DNA from: JAGGTJ01 sp964457545
GTDB lineage: Bacteria > Desulfobacterota > DSM-4660 > Desulfatiglandales > Desulfatiglandaceae
DNA: 64,000 bases
Direction: 5' to 3'
Assembly: GCA_964457545.1 (NCBI GenBank)
Contig: CAYWEN010000006.1
Location: forward strand, 1-64,000
Shown: in pieces, positions 52,728-62,062 of the stretch
Position numbering within the stretch: the first letter of the stretch is position 1
Layout of the letters: the number at the start of each line of letters is the position of its first letter
The notes under the pieces: generated by a model
The model's database searches: none
Told to the model about the DNA's origin: nothing
What the model saw: only the letters and a program-made list of their open reading frames with translations
Program-made: the position numbers and the translations under genes

Positions 52728-55700
52728 ATGCAAAACAAAGCTCAAAAATTGTGGATTATATTTTTCGCTATTCTTTTAATCCCTTTTATCATGCCTTGTA
52801 TTATACAGGCAATGGATGATGATGTGCCGTTTTTTGCCGGTGATACCGGCAATCCAAATGTCTTTTTTATATTTGATAATTCTGATTCAATGCAGGATTG
52901 TCCATACCTCCGGATAAATGGCAATACCTACAGGCCATGGACTTACTGGAGGAGGGGCGTTGTTATAGAAAACGGACATATAAAGGAAGACGCAAACGGG
53001 AATATTGTCTATGATAATGGTAAGTATATTACGACCTCCAATGTATTGACTCTTCCTGGAACCAACCCCCCAAACCTGCCGGGGTTAAGTTCGAGGAGCA
53101 GTACTGTGACAAAAATCATCAGTAATTCTTCAAACCGGATATATGATACGAATGTGGACTGGACAGATTCCAGTATCAATTCCTGGACAGCGTTTTCCAA
53201 CAATTACCGATGGTGGAAGGTAAAGATAAAGGATGCCAATGGTGCGGAACAGATCCGAACCATATACAGCTATAGCAGTTCGGGCTATTGGCGGGTTGAC
53301 CGGAATATAGATTATAGCGGACCTGAGCCATATACCTACGAACTTATGACAGGTTTTCCCGGGACGTCCACATACAGGGGCTCCTCACATTTGGACAGAC
53401 TGTATGACCGGTATTTTGACTGGTCGACAATTTCTGGATGGACTGATTTCAGCACAAATTACAGGTGGAAAATCCTTGAGATCACTGATGGGACAAACAA
53501 GGGTGAAAAGAGACAAATTTATAGCTATAGCACGTCCGATAAGTATTGGCGTCTTAACAGTCCGTTGCCTCAGGCATGTGACTATACAACACACTACCGT
53601 ATCCTTGGTTCTAATGATGATAACAGGTATGCTACCGGTGGCAATCACCCGGACAGCAAGCTTTACAAGGCAAAAAAGGCGCTAAACACCTTTTTAAACA
53701 GCAATGCAATCAGGGATGGCAATGGCAAGTACCTGCTTAATATGGGTTTTGCTACCTACATGTCTGCCCGTATTCCAAGGGTGTGTGCCAGATATTACAG
53801 AAAACACACATATAACACCCAGGACAGATGTCGTGCATATTATTACAGATGGGCTGACACTCATAAGGATTGTTATGATCCTGATGGTCCTGCAAATGGT
53901 TATGATATTGATGCATGGGGTGTTCATCATGAGGATGTCAGTATAGGAGATCAGATAGACAGACCTTATGGCAGTGGTTGCACTTCCCAGACAATACATT
54001 ACAAGGTCACGGAGATTAGCCCTTCTCCTACAGATTCGCTTCCGAACAGGTATCGTATACGACTGAGGAGTAATGTAGGAGTGTCCAATGAAGGAGGATA
54101 CAGGTATTATAATTGGATATATTTTGATGATGTAACAGATTGCAGTGGATGTGCCGGGTATGCGTATCCTGATCCATATATTGAGGGCAGCCACACATGG
54201 CATCGTGCTACAGCATGCGATTTAGAGTATGCTCCTGGTTGTGTTTCCGGCAGTTCAGGCTGGTATTATGAAAGCACGTGGCACGATACATATGGAGATT
54301 ACGGCATAACAGATTCGGGTACACCGGGCTATGTTGATCCTGTGACAGGCGCTGTAACGGTTTCAAAAGGGTATTGCAGCGGCAGCGGCTGGTCCTGCAC
54401 AAACCCTGATCCGGACGTCAACTGGACACTGGTACCTGAAGGCGGGATAACCGGGCCTGTTAATTCAAGTGGTGCGACAGGGACCATTACAAGGATAATT
54501 TTTGATAATTCCTATTTCAGATATCCGGGTGAAGGTACAGATGACCGCCCTCATGCATGGAGTAACAGAAGAGCCTATTACAATGGTAATATTAACAACA
54601 GGTGGATATATCAATATTCAAGCTGGAAACACAAGGCCAAATGGCGTGATGACATGCAGCCGAGCGAGGTTTTTCCTGCAGACGTGGGCAATGACAATGC
54701 AAATCGCAAGGGAGATGATCAGGTAATATTTGTTAACCTTCCATACGATGTAATAAATGGTGCTGTAGTAACCAAGGATGATGAGAATGGGAACAATATT
54801 AACATCATAAAGAACTACATAAATCTTTCAAGAGTCCCGTATCCGAAGGATACAAGATATGTTAAGACAATGATGCCATATACAAATTCCCTTGCGGTAA
54901 ACAGTTCTCAGGCAGTTACAGGCAAGGGTACTCCTCTTGGGGCTACCCTTGAAAATGCCCTGGCTTATTACAGAAGTTATATAAGTCAGGACAGCTATTC
55001 ACAGGGAGAATGCAGGAACAACTATATTATTCTTTTAACAGACGGGCTTGAGACCTGTGACGGGGATCCTGTATCCGCTGCTGCAGCGCTGTATAATCTG
55101 TCTGTAAATAACAGGCCCACACCTGTAAAGACCTATGTCATAGGATTTGGCCTTGATGATGCCAGCAAGGCATCGCTTAATGCTATAGCGGCTGCTGGTG
55201 GAACGACCCATGCGTATTATGCGACCGATGTTGATGAACTTGTCTCTGTTCTGACAAATGACATTATGGGTGATATCGTCAGTGATTCATATACACGTTC
55301 TGCTCCGACTGTAACTTCATTGAGAGAGGGGGATACAATAGCAAATGATCTCAAGATATACTATACATACTTTGACTATCCCATATGGAAGGGACATCTG
55401 AAAGGATACAAAATAAACGCGGACGGATCCATAGGCAACAAACTCCCAGGATGGGCAGGTGATTGTGACAGTGATTCCGGTCCTGATGCAGATGCGGGAT
55501 GTGAGATGAAGGAGAATGGGAGGGGAACCGTCTATACTGTTGTAAATGGCGGCAGAGAAGAGTTTTCAACTGCCAATCTAAGTGACCTTAAATCGTTGGT
55601 TAATCCCGATGGTGATGACATAGATGGAGATGGCACAGCCAATACGGATGCCGATGCTACAGCGGTGATAAACTATACGCTTGATCCGGGGTATGACAGC

Positions 55701-57275
55701 GGAAAATATGTAGGAAGCCGTGATGCTGACTGGCCGCTTGGAGATATTTATCACTCTGTTCCTGTAGTAGTTACCAAACCCAATTTTGATAGTGCCCAGG
55801 CCGGATATAGTGCATTCAAGGCTGCGCATGCATCAAGGGAAACAATGCTTTATGTTGGTGCCAATGATGGTATGCTGCATGCCATACATGAAAGCAATGG
55901 CCAGGAGGCATGGGCATGGATACCGAACTGTATCCTTGGCAAATTGCATGAGTTCAAGGAAGGACACAGATTTACCGTGGATCTTCCCATAAAGGCGGCA
56001 GATATAAATATTGGAACAGACGCTTCTCCTGACTGGAGAACAATGGTTGTGTGCGGCTTGAGACAGGGCGGCAAATATTACTTTGCAATTGATGTTACAG
56101 ATCCGTCTGATCCGCAATTTATGTGGGAAATTACGGATGACAGCTCGACGGATTCCAGTGCCCCGGGATTCCCGGGAGCTGATATTCCGGGAGATATGGG
56201 ACAAACATGGTCAATACCTGCGTTTGGCCGTATAAATATCAATGGGGTTCCTACCAGTGTGATTTTTGTCGGAGGTGGTTATTCCACTTCTGAAAATGTT
56301 GGCAACCGTATTTATATCTTGGATGCCGGAACAGGGAAGATTATAAAGGAATTACCAGTAGGAACCTCAAGCAACAATGTTCCTTCAGAGATTCGTAACA
56401 TGCGTTTTCTCGATATAAACGGATCTCCTGTTGATTATCTTACAAGGTCTCCTGTTGATTCTAGTCTGGACGGGTTTATTGAGGTGTCATATTTTGGGGG
56501 AACAGACGGAAGATTATATAAACTGACAGGTCTTAATGCTGATTCCGGTTGGAATCCTCAGGTGAAAACCTTGTATGTTCCTGAACATCCCAGGCCAATA
56601 TATTATCGTCCTGCAGTTTGGGATCTTAAATGTGTCAGTGGAGGTCGCAGGTTTGTGCTGTTTGGTACTGGAGATGAAAACGATCCGACAAACAGTACCT
56701 CTGTTGACTATTTTTATGAGATTGAGGACAGGGCGTACGATAATTCAGAAGGGGGGTTTGACGATGGTTCTCCGTGTACTGCACAGGATATTGCAGATGG
56801 AAGGTTCAGGCTTGTATGGCAATACTGGCATCTTGCTGATCCTGACGATCAGAACAGTGCCCATATAGACGGTTTCCCTGCAGGGGAAAAGGTGCTTTCG
56901 TACCCAACTGCATACAGGGGAGTTGTATATTTTACCACATATCAGTCAACAGGCGGGTGCGGCATGGGCACCAGTAACCTGTACGGATTGACAGTGACCA
57001 CCAAATGTTCTTCCAGGCCAGACAATGTGGATTGTGGCGGATATCAGGATGGTGGAGGTGAAGGCGGTCTGGAATATGACATCAACAATAATCCCCTTGA
57101 TCCCCATAAAAAATTTATTAGCCTGGGTAAAGGTATTGCTTCTTCCCCTGTTGTGGCTCCTCCGACCCTGTATATACAGGTTCCAAAAGGTGGCGGCGGT
57201 GGGATGCGGCCTCCTTTGGCAATTTCTATTCCTACTGACCAGGGGAAGCTTCTTTACTGGCGGGATATAAATTAG
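52728..57275 (+). CDS. pilY1: PilY1-like pilus tip/adhesion protein
   Basis: A 1515-residue secreted protein. It has a signal peptide (LWIIFFAILLIPFIMPCIIQ, about 8-27). An N-terminal von Willebrand-A-like domain has the metal site in IFDNSDSMQD (DxSxS at 50-54) and a later part at IILLTDGLETCDGDP (about 766-780). The C-terminal beta-propeller of PilY1 is recognisable: LYVGANDGMLHAIHESNGQE (about 1042-1061) and GDMGQTWSIPAFGRI. A Ca2+-binding-like DGDDIDGDGTANTDADA lies at about 962-978. Two related modules (about 125-195 and 222-285) both carry F..NYRW and IYSYS patterns. ATG 52728 has CTTGGAGG upstream. It would sit at the pilus tip with the minor pilins encoded just before. Confidence 0.92.
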   Translation: MQNKAQKLWIIFFAILLIPFIMPCIIQAMDDDVPFFAGDTGNPNVFFIFDNSDSMQDCPYLRINGNTYRPWTYWRRGVVIENGHIKEDANGNIVYDNGKYITTSNVLTLPGTNPPNLPGLSSRSSTVTKIISNSSNRIYDTNVDWTDSSINSWTAFSNNYRWWKVKIKDANGAEQIRTIYSYSSSGYWRVDRNIDYSGPEPYTYELMTGFPGTSTYRGSSHLDRLYDRYFDWSTISGWTDFSTNYRWKILEITDGTNKGEKRQIYSYSTSDKYWRLNSPLPQACDYTTHYRILGSNDDNRYATGGNHPDSKLYKAKKALNTFLNSNAIRDGNGKYLLNMGFATYMSARIPRVCARYYRKHTYNTQDRCRAYYYRWADTHKDCYDPDGPANGYDIDAWGVHHEDVSIGDQIDRPYGSGCTSQTIHYKVTEISPSPTDSLPNRYRIRLRSNVGVSNEGGYRYYNWIYFDDVTDCSGCAGYAYPDPYIEGSHTWHRATACDLEYAPGCVSGSSGWYYESTWHDTYGDYGITDSGTPGYVDPVTGAVTVSKGYCSGSGWSCTNPDPDVNWTLVPEGGITGPVNSSGATGTITRIIFDNSYFRYPGEGTDDRPHAWSNRRAYYNGNINNRWIYQYSSWKHKAKWRDDMQPSEVFPADVGNDNANRKGDDQVIFVNLPYDVINGAVVTKDDENGNNINIIKNYINLSRVPYPKDTRYVKTMMPYTNSLAVNSSQAVTGKGTPLGATLENALAYYRSYISQDSYSQGECRNNYIILLTDGLETCDGDPVSAAAALYNLSVNNRPTPVKTYVIGFGLDDASKASLNAIAAAGGTTHAYYATDVDELVSVLTNDIMGDIVSDSYTRSAPTVTSLREGDTIANDLKIYYTYFDYPIWKGHLKGYKINADGSIGNKLPGWAGDCDSDSGPDADAGCEMKENGRGTVYTVVNGGREEFSTANLSDLKSLVNPDGDDIDGDGTANTDADATAVINYTLDPGYDSGKYVGSRDADWPLGDIYHSVPVVVTKPNFDSAQAGYSAFKAAHASRETMLYVGANDGMLHAIHESNGQEAWAWIPNCILGKLHEFKEGHRFTVDLPIKAADINIGTDASPDWRTMVVCGLRQGGKYYFAIDVTDPSDPQFMWEITDDSSTDSSAPGFPGADIPGDMGQTWSIPAFGRININGVPTSVIFVGGGYSTSENVGNRIYILDAGTGKIIKELPVGTSSNNVPSEIRNMRFLDINGSPVDYLTRSPVDSSLDGFIEVSYFGGTDGRLYKLTGLNADSGWNPQVKTLYVPEHPRPIYYRPAVWDLKCVSGGRRFVLFGTGDENDPTNSTSVDYFYEIEDRAYDNSEGGFDDGSPCTAQDIADGRFRLVWQYWHLADPDDQNSAHIDGFPAGEKVLSYPTAYRGVVYFTTYQSTGGCGMGTSNLYGLTVTTKCSSRPDNVDCGGYQDGGGEGGLEYDINNNPLDPHKKFISLGKGIASSPVVAPPTLYIQVPKGGGGGMRPPLAISIPTDQGKLLYWRDIN

Positions 57276-57420
57276 AAAGGTGTTGCTGATGCAAAACAAC
57301 AGTTTGGCTTTCCGGATAATTTATGGTTTTTTGCAAATATCTGACACAAGCTGGCTCCAAGCTGTTCTGTTTTGAAATTGGTTCGTATATAATCAGGTTT
57401 CATATGTTGATCTGATACCG

Positions 57421-58008
57421 TTATCGTATTATTTTCATGAATCTTTTCCAATGAGGCCATGACCAGTAAATGATCATGGCCTTTCCTTTTACATAGCTAA
57501 GAGGTACAAACCCCCAGAATCTGCTGTCATAGCTATGATTTCTGTTGTCTCCCATAACAAACAGATGCCCTTTTGGTACAATAACAGGCCCAAAATGTTT
57601 TTGTTCCATTGATATGGCCATAGGGTCATCTTCTGCATAGTATCCATGATTATCTTTGTAGAGCCTTCCATTTATGTATATCTTTTTGCCAGTTATTTCC
57701 ACCTTGTCACCCGGAAGTCCTATGACTCGTTTTATAAAATCCTTGCTTTTGTCCACAGGGAAAATAAAAACAATTACATCTCCCCGTTTAGGTTGGCTGA
57801 CAGGTATAATGGTTTTTCTTAAAAATGGAATCTTGACACCATATATGAATTTATTGACGAGGAGATGGTCTCCTACTACCAAAGTTGGAATCATGGATCC
57901 AGAAGGGATTTTGAACGCCTGTACAATAAAGGTTCGTATAAACAATGCCAGAATGACTGCTATGATTGCTGATTCAGCGTACTCTCGGAAAACACTTTTT
58001 CTTTTCAT
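57421..58008 (-). CDS. lepB: Signal peptidase I
   Basis: A 195-residue leader peptidase. It has one N-terminal membrane segment (ESAIIAVILALFIRTFIVQA, about 12-31), then the nucleophile Ser38 in FKIPSGSMIPTL and the general base Lys93 in KDFIKRVIGLPGD. The box VMGDNRNHSYDSRFWGFVPL follows. It removes signal peptides at the membrane. It lacks the second membrane segment of longer forms. ATG 58008 has GAGGT upstream. It is convergent with pilY1. Confidence 0.95.
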   Translation of the reverse strand: MKRKSVFREYAESAIIAVILALFIRTFIVQAFKIPSGSMIPTLVVGDHLLVNKFIYGVKIPFLRKTIIPVSQPKRGDVIVFIFPVDKSKDFIKRVIGLPGDKVEITGKKIYINGRLYKDNHGYYAEDDPMAISMEQKHFGPVIVPKGHLFVMGDNRNHSYDSRFWGFVPLSYVKGKAMIIYWSWPHWKRFMKIIR

Positions 58009-58063
58009 ATTACCTCAATTTTAATTTTTGTGCGGTAGTGTCCTTTGGCAGGATGATAACCGG

Positions 58064-58248
58064 GTTTTATCTATAAAACAGCCTTTTGGCACCTCTGCGC
58101 CAATTTGCGGTATCTCTTCTCCCCCTGTGCGGCTGTATTAAAGTGCGTCTCTGTGTCCTTGCCTTTCTTTATTTTGTATAAAAAATTTCATCTCTGGACC
58201 GGGAATTTTATCCTGCCACAATTAATCTGTGGATGGGCACTATTTAGG
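58064..58248 (+). repeat. Dispersed repeat, degenerate full copy
   Basis: TTTTATCTATAAAACAGCC is followed by TTTTGGCAC at the left. A right arm, TCTCTGGACCGGGAATTTTA then TCCTGCC and CTGTGGATGGGCAC, parallels the right half of the copies at 22424 and 43999. Confidence 0.5.
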
Positions 58249-58496
58249 ATGTGTCTTTACATTGGAATCAAGACTGCGGAAAAAATATTGCAAGCAAGCA
58301 GTTTTTAATTGTTTTTTTATAATACATGACTTGAAAGCCCTTTGTTGAACAAGCCTCATTAGGAAGACATTGTATTTTAAAGGGCATAAATTTCCTCAGC
58401 AGACTGGAAATTTTCTGCCACGTTGAAGAGGTTATCTGTAGGGTACAGAAGTTTATATGTCCTTATTCTTCGTTTTGTAAAGAAATTTTTCTTTGG

Positions 58497-58525
58497 TTTT
58501 CATCCATAAACGGCCCTTTTCTGCA
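58497..58525 (+). repeat. Dispersed repeat, single left arm
   Basis: TTTTCATCCATAAACGGCCC then TTTTCTGCA is a clean match to the left-arm consensus. It ends near 58525 with no visible right arm. Confidence 0.5.
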
Positions 58526-58678
58526 GTTGTGGTGCATGTTTGTAGCGCACAGGACAGGTAATGCATAGATAAAAGAATAATGAGCATAATAGTTGTTGTT
58601 ACGGATGCTTGATTCTTTTGATTCTATGAAAAAAAATCTGATTTGTTGACAGGAGATTTTGTATTGGGCGAATTCTTA

Positions 58679-58694
58679 TGGCACGCTTGTTGCA
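58679..58694 (+). promoter_or_regulatory. Sigma-54 promoter upstream of pilM
   Basis: TGGCACGCTTGTTGCA matches the -24/-12 consensus (TGGCACG-N4-TTGCA) at every defined position with exact spacing. RpoN-dependent control of pilus genes is known, usually for pilA through PilR. Here it would drive the pilMNOPQ operon or a leader RNA. Confidence 0.6.
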
Positions 58695-58744
58695 AAAAAA
58701 TAAGTTGCAATTGCCAAACTGTTAACCTCCTGAATAGAGTCATA

Positions 58745-58819
58745 GGATCCATTCGGAAATGAGAATTTTTGTTCACTATAAGACGTCCTGTGCAAAAAAG
58801 ACCGTTTTCGAATGGATGC
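58745..58819. repeat. Dispersed repeat in palindromic form
   Basis: The left side GGATCCATTCGGAAATGAG and the right side ACCGTTTTCGAATGGATGC are imperfect inverse copies of the arm consensus. Both point inward to TTTTTGTTCAC and GTGCAAAAAA. The RNA would fold into one long stem-loop between the sigma-54 site and pilM. Confidence 0.5.
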
Positions 58820-59048
58820 TAACTCTTTGCCTGTTTAAATGTATTGATTGTAATGAGTTTTGTAAGTAACGGATCTGAACCGGATTTTGTCTGTCACCGA
58901 CTGTCTTTTTGCAGGTTCAGTCCCAAACCTTGAATGTCAGAGATATCATGCAGTGCCTTGGGGTGAAAGTTTGTATATGGCCATTGTATGCAGGTAAGAG
59001 TTTAATATAACAAGCTATTGTTTATAAATATTAGTAAATGGAAAACTA

Positions 59049-60158
59049 ATGAGCATTCCACGGAAAAAGCAGCTGGTTGGTCTTGATATAGGTTCTTTTT
59101 CTATCAAACTGGTAGAAATTAATCATAACAAAAAAGGGAGAGTGCTGAAGAACTTTGGAGTGGCCCTGTTACCGGAGGGTGCAATTGTCGAGGGCCTGAT
59201 ACAGCGGCCAGAGGAAGTTTCTTCTGTAATAGAAAACTTGTTTCGTAATTTAAAGGTAAGAAATAAAAAAGTCTCCCTGTCAATATCAGGGTTTTCTGTT
59301 ATTGCTAAAAAGATCAGAGTCGATACATCTGATAAAAAGGATATAGAAAAAACAATTAGAGATGAAGCTGAAGAGTATATTCCTTTTGATATTGACGATG
59401 TAAATATGGACTTTGATATTTTGGAGCCAGAGCATTTTTTGGAACAGGATAATGTTGATGAGGAAAGTGAAGAGACATCAAATGTCAGGGATGTCATGGT
59501 TGTAGCTGCAAAAAAAGATATTGTAAATAGCTATATGGATATGCTTGAGGATATCAGGCTTGCTCCTACAATCATGGACGTAGATATTTTTGCTCTTCAG
59601 AATGCCTTTGAAATAAGTAGACCCTGGGATCCACAAAGTGAAAACAAATGTATTGCTCTTGTAAATATAGGAGCCGAAAAAATAGGAATAAATATAATAA
59701 AAGACAATATATCTCTTTTTACGAGGGTATCCTGTCCCTTTGGTGGCATGCAAATCACAGGGTTGCTTATGTCAAAGCTAAAGCTTGGGTTTGAAGAAGC
59801 CGAAAAGCTTAAGTTAGGAGGCAGAGCAATAAATGAAAACGAAAAAGATATGGTAGAGGATATTGTTGGTTCTGTTGTCTCTGAATGGGTAAGGGAGATA
59901 AAAAGTAATATTGATTTTGTATATAGTACCTACCCTGATGAATTAATAGAAAAGATTTTTGTTACTGGTGGAGCCAGCAGTATCCCCGGGTTTAAAAGTT
60001 ATCTTGGTACGGAAACAAACATACCGGTGTATGAGTTGAATCCGTTTGCAAATCTGATAATCGATAAAGACAGATTTGATATTAACTATTTAAACTTAAT
60101 GGCACCTCAATCAGCTGTTGCAGTTGGGTTAGCCTTAAGAAGCGTTGACGATAAATGA
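59049..60158 (+). CDS. pilM: Type IV pilus inner-membrane platform protein PilM
   Basis: A 369-residue actin-like cytoplasmic protein. N-terminal nucleotide-binding motif LVGLDIGSFSIKLVEI (about 9-24), then RDEAEEYIPFDIDDVNMDFD. It has C-terminal GGASSIPGFKSYL and FANLIID. PilM binds the cytoplasmic tail of PilN and aligns the machine. It overlaps pilN by four bases (ATGA). Confidence 0.95.
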   Translation: MSIPRKKQLVGLDIGSFSIKLVEINHNKKGRVLKNFGVALLPEGAIVEGLIQRPEEVSSVIENLFRNLKVRNKKVSLSISGFSVIAKKIRVDTSDKKDIEKTIRDEAEEYIPFDIDDVNMDFDILEPEHFLEQDNVDEESEETSNVRDVMVVAAKKDIVNSYMDMLEDIRLAPTIMDVDIFALQNAFEISRPWDPQSENKCIALVNIGAEKIGINIIKDNISLFTRVSCPFGGMQITGLLMSKLKLGFEEAEKLKLGGRAINENEKDMVEDIVGSVVSEWVREIKSNIDFVYSTYPDELIEKIFVTGGASSIPGFKSYLGTETNIPVYELNPFANLIIDKDRFDINYLNLMAPQSAVAVGLALRSVDDK

Positions 60159-60748
60159 TAAAAATTAATCTCCTGCCTTTCAGGGCTGAAAGAAAGAAAG
60201 AAAATATCAGAAGGGAACTTAGTGTTTATGGCCTTTCAATGGTATTTTTGTTTACTCTTTTGGTGTATTTCTCAATTGCTTTAAATAACAGGTTGAGCGA
60301 GTTACAAGCTGAACGGGCAAACAAAACCAAGGAGCTGGCCCATTATTCTGATGTGCTCAGAAAGATTAAATCCATAAAGAAAAAAGAAAGAGAACTGAAA
60401 AAAAAGATCGATACAATCAGGAGAATTGCAAGCACTAAACACGGGCCTGTGGAATTATTGGACAAAATTGCCATGGCAGTTCCAAGAGATCAATTATGGA
60501 TGTCTTCCCTGAATCAGAAAGGTACCCTTGTGACCATAAAAGGATATGCAGTCAATAATGATGCTCTTGCCCTGTACATGACAAACCTTGAGAAAATAAA
60601 ATTGATATCATCTGTGGATTTGATATCTACTTCCCTGAAACCCATGAAAGAGCACAAGATGAATGTTTGCAGTTTTACGCTTAATATTAAGGTGATTTCT
60701 CCAAAGAAGATAGTCAGGAAAAAGGGGCATAATAGAAGAAAAAGATGA
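60155..60748 (+). CDS. pilN: Type IV pilus protein PilN
   Basis: A 197-residue single-span inner-membrane protein. The N-terminal INLLPFRAERKKENIRREL is the PilM-binding tail. A membrane helix, YGLSMVFLFTLLVYFSIA, follows at about 25-42, then a coiled coil and a periplasmic ferredoxin-like fold. It overlaps pilO by four bases. Confidence 0.92.
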   Translation: MIKINLLPFRAERKKENIRRELSVYGLSMVFLFTLLVYFSIALNNRLSELQAERANKTKELAHYSDVLRKIKSIKKKERELKKKIDTIRRIASTKHGPVELLDKIAMAVPRDQLWMSSLNQKGTLVTIKGYAVNNDALALYMTNLEKIKLISSVDLISTSLKPMKEHKMNVCSFTLNIKVISPKKIVRKKGHNRRKR

Positions 60749-61365
60749 AAGATCTTTCTTTTTTGATAGAAAAAATAGAGACCGTAAAGAGAGTGCACAG
60801 GGTGCTGATTTTTACAGGTGCTGTTGCCTTGTTTTCAGGCCTTTTTTTGTATTTTGTGTATTTCCCCAAAACGGAAAAGATTCAGATGGTGCAAAGGGCA
60901 ATTTCCCAGTTGGATATTAAACTCAATGAGGCGCGAACAAAGGCAAGAAACCTCCCCAGGCTTGAAGCTGAAGCTGCTTCAATAGAGAAAGAGTTTAAGG
61001 CTGTTTCAAGGTTATTGCCAGATAAGAAAGAAATTCCAAGCCTGTTGAAACATGTTAATCATCTGGGCAAAGAATCTGATTTGAAATTTATGCTGTTCAG
61101 ACCCAAAAAAGAAAAATCATGCGGTTTTTATTTTGAGATACCTATCTCTATCAAGGTTGCCGGCCAATATTATAATGTTCTGACTTTTTTTGATAAAATA
61201 AGCAAGATATCAAGAATAGTCAATGTGTTTGATGTAAAAATGAAGCCTAAAAAGGCTATGTCTACGGATTTGAATACAAGTTTTACTGCTGTTACCTATC
61301 GTTTTCGGGGAGAAAATGAAAAAGATTTATCAAAACAGAAACGGAGAAATAGGAGAAGAAGGTAA
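60745..61365 (+). CDS. pilO: Type IV pilus protein PilO
   Basis: A 206-residue single-span protein. It has a membrane segment VLIFTGAVALFSGLFLYFVY at about 20-39, a coiled coil (KIQMVQRAISQLDIKLNEAR), and a C-terminal fold with ISIKVAGQYYNVLTFFDKIS, typical of PilO. It pairs with PilN in the periplasm. Its 3' end overlaps pilP by 50 bases. Confidence 0.9.
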   Translation: MKDLSFLIEKIETVKRVHRVLIFTGAVALFSGLFLYFVYFPKTEKIQMVQRAISQLDIKLNEARTKARNLPRLEAEAASIEKEFKAVSRLLPDKKEIPSLLKHVNHLGKESDLKFMLFRPKKEKSCGFYFEIPISIKVAGQYYNVLTFFDKISKISRIVNVFDVKMKPKKAMSTDLNTSFTAVTYRFRGENEKDLSKQKRRNRRRR

Positions 61366-62062
61366 TCTTTTATCTTTCTTGTTTATCTTTTTTGCACTGT
61401 TTTGTTTGAATTCAAGTGCATTAGCCAACCCTGTTGTTATGCATAAAATTGTTTACAGGCATACCTCAGGCAGACTTGATGACACACAAAAAAATGGAGA
61501 TGTTGCAAAAAAGATAAATAAAAAAACGGTGTTGTCAAAATCACATCCGTCTTTGTCGCCATCATATGTAAAAAAAAACAAGGCGGTTCATAATAATAAA
61601 GGGGGAAAGTTTCTTTCCGATATTGTCAAGCTGCAGAACCTGAAGCAAGAAAAGTATGTGTTTACAGCCGATGGCAAGAAAGACCCTTTTCTCCCTTTTT
61701 TTATAGAAAAGGATATAAACTTCAACATGCAATCTCAAAAGGGATTATTTCCTGCAGAGACTGAACTGGAAAGAATTAAAATATCTGATCTGAAACTGGT
61801 TTCTGTTGTTAAAAGTCAGAATAATGTCTGGGCAATGGTACGTGGTCCGGATGGAAAGGGATATATCCTGAAAGAGGGAGTTGGAATAGGAACGAATGGT
61901 GGCAGGGTGAGCAGGATTATATGGAAGAGCATAATGACGCCCCTTGGTAAAAAGGATATCAGAAAAGTGGTTATAAGGGAACCTGTGATAAAATCTAACG
62001 GAAAAGAGAAATACAAATTTCTGGATATGAATTTTGGAGATGGGTCAGGAGATAGACAATGA
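61316..62062 (+). CDS. pilP: Type IV pilus protein PilP
   Basis: A 248-residue protein. It has an N-terminal hydrophobic segment LLSFLFIFFALFCLNSSALA (about 18-37) that looks like a signal peptide and lacks a lipobox Cys. Its unstructured basic linker is followed by the PilP domain: DGKKDPFLPFF, RIKISDLKLVSVVKSQNNVW and GPDGKGYILKEGVGIG. It links PilNO to the PilQ secretin. ATG 61316 has GGGGAG upstream; a shorter start cannot be ruled out. Confidence 0.88.
   Translation: MKKIYQNRNGEIGEEGNLLSFLFIFFALFCLNSSALANPVVMHKIVYRHTSGRLDDTQKNGDVAKKINKKTVLSKSHPSLSPSYVKKNKAVHNNKGGKFLSDIVKLQNLKQEKYVFTADGKKDPFLPFFIEKDINFNMQSQKGLFPAETELERIKISDLKLVSVVKSQNNVWAMVRGPDGKGYILKEGVGIGTNGGRVSRIIWKSIMTPLGKKDIRKVVIREPVIKSNGKEKYKFLDMNFGDGSGDRQ

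Larger units (their letters stand above)
58009..59048. other. Gene-poor 1-kb region before the pilM operon
   Basis: No gene is supported. It holds three dispersed repeat copies (58064-58248, 58497-58525, 58745-58819) and a sigma-54 promoter at 58679-58694. The roughly 340 bases between that promoter and pilM would form a long leader. Confidence 0.5.

Noticed and set aside
58105..58308. 67-codon frame before pilM
   Set aside because: It lies inside a degenerate repeat copy and has no ribosome binding site.
58978..58992. TGGCCATTGTATGCA close to pilM as a sigma-54 site
   Set aside because: The spacing between GG and GC is one base short of the strict requirement.
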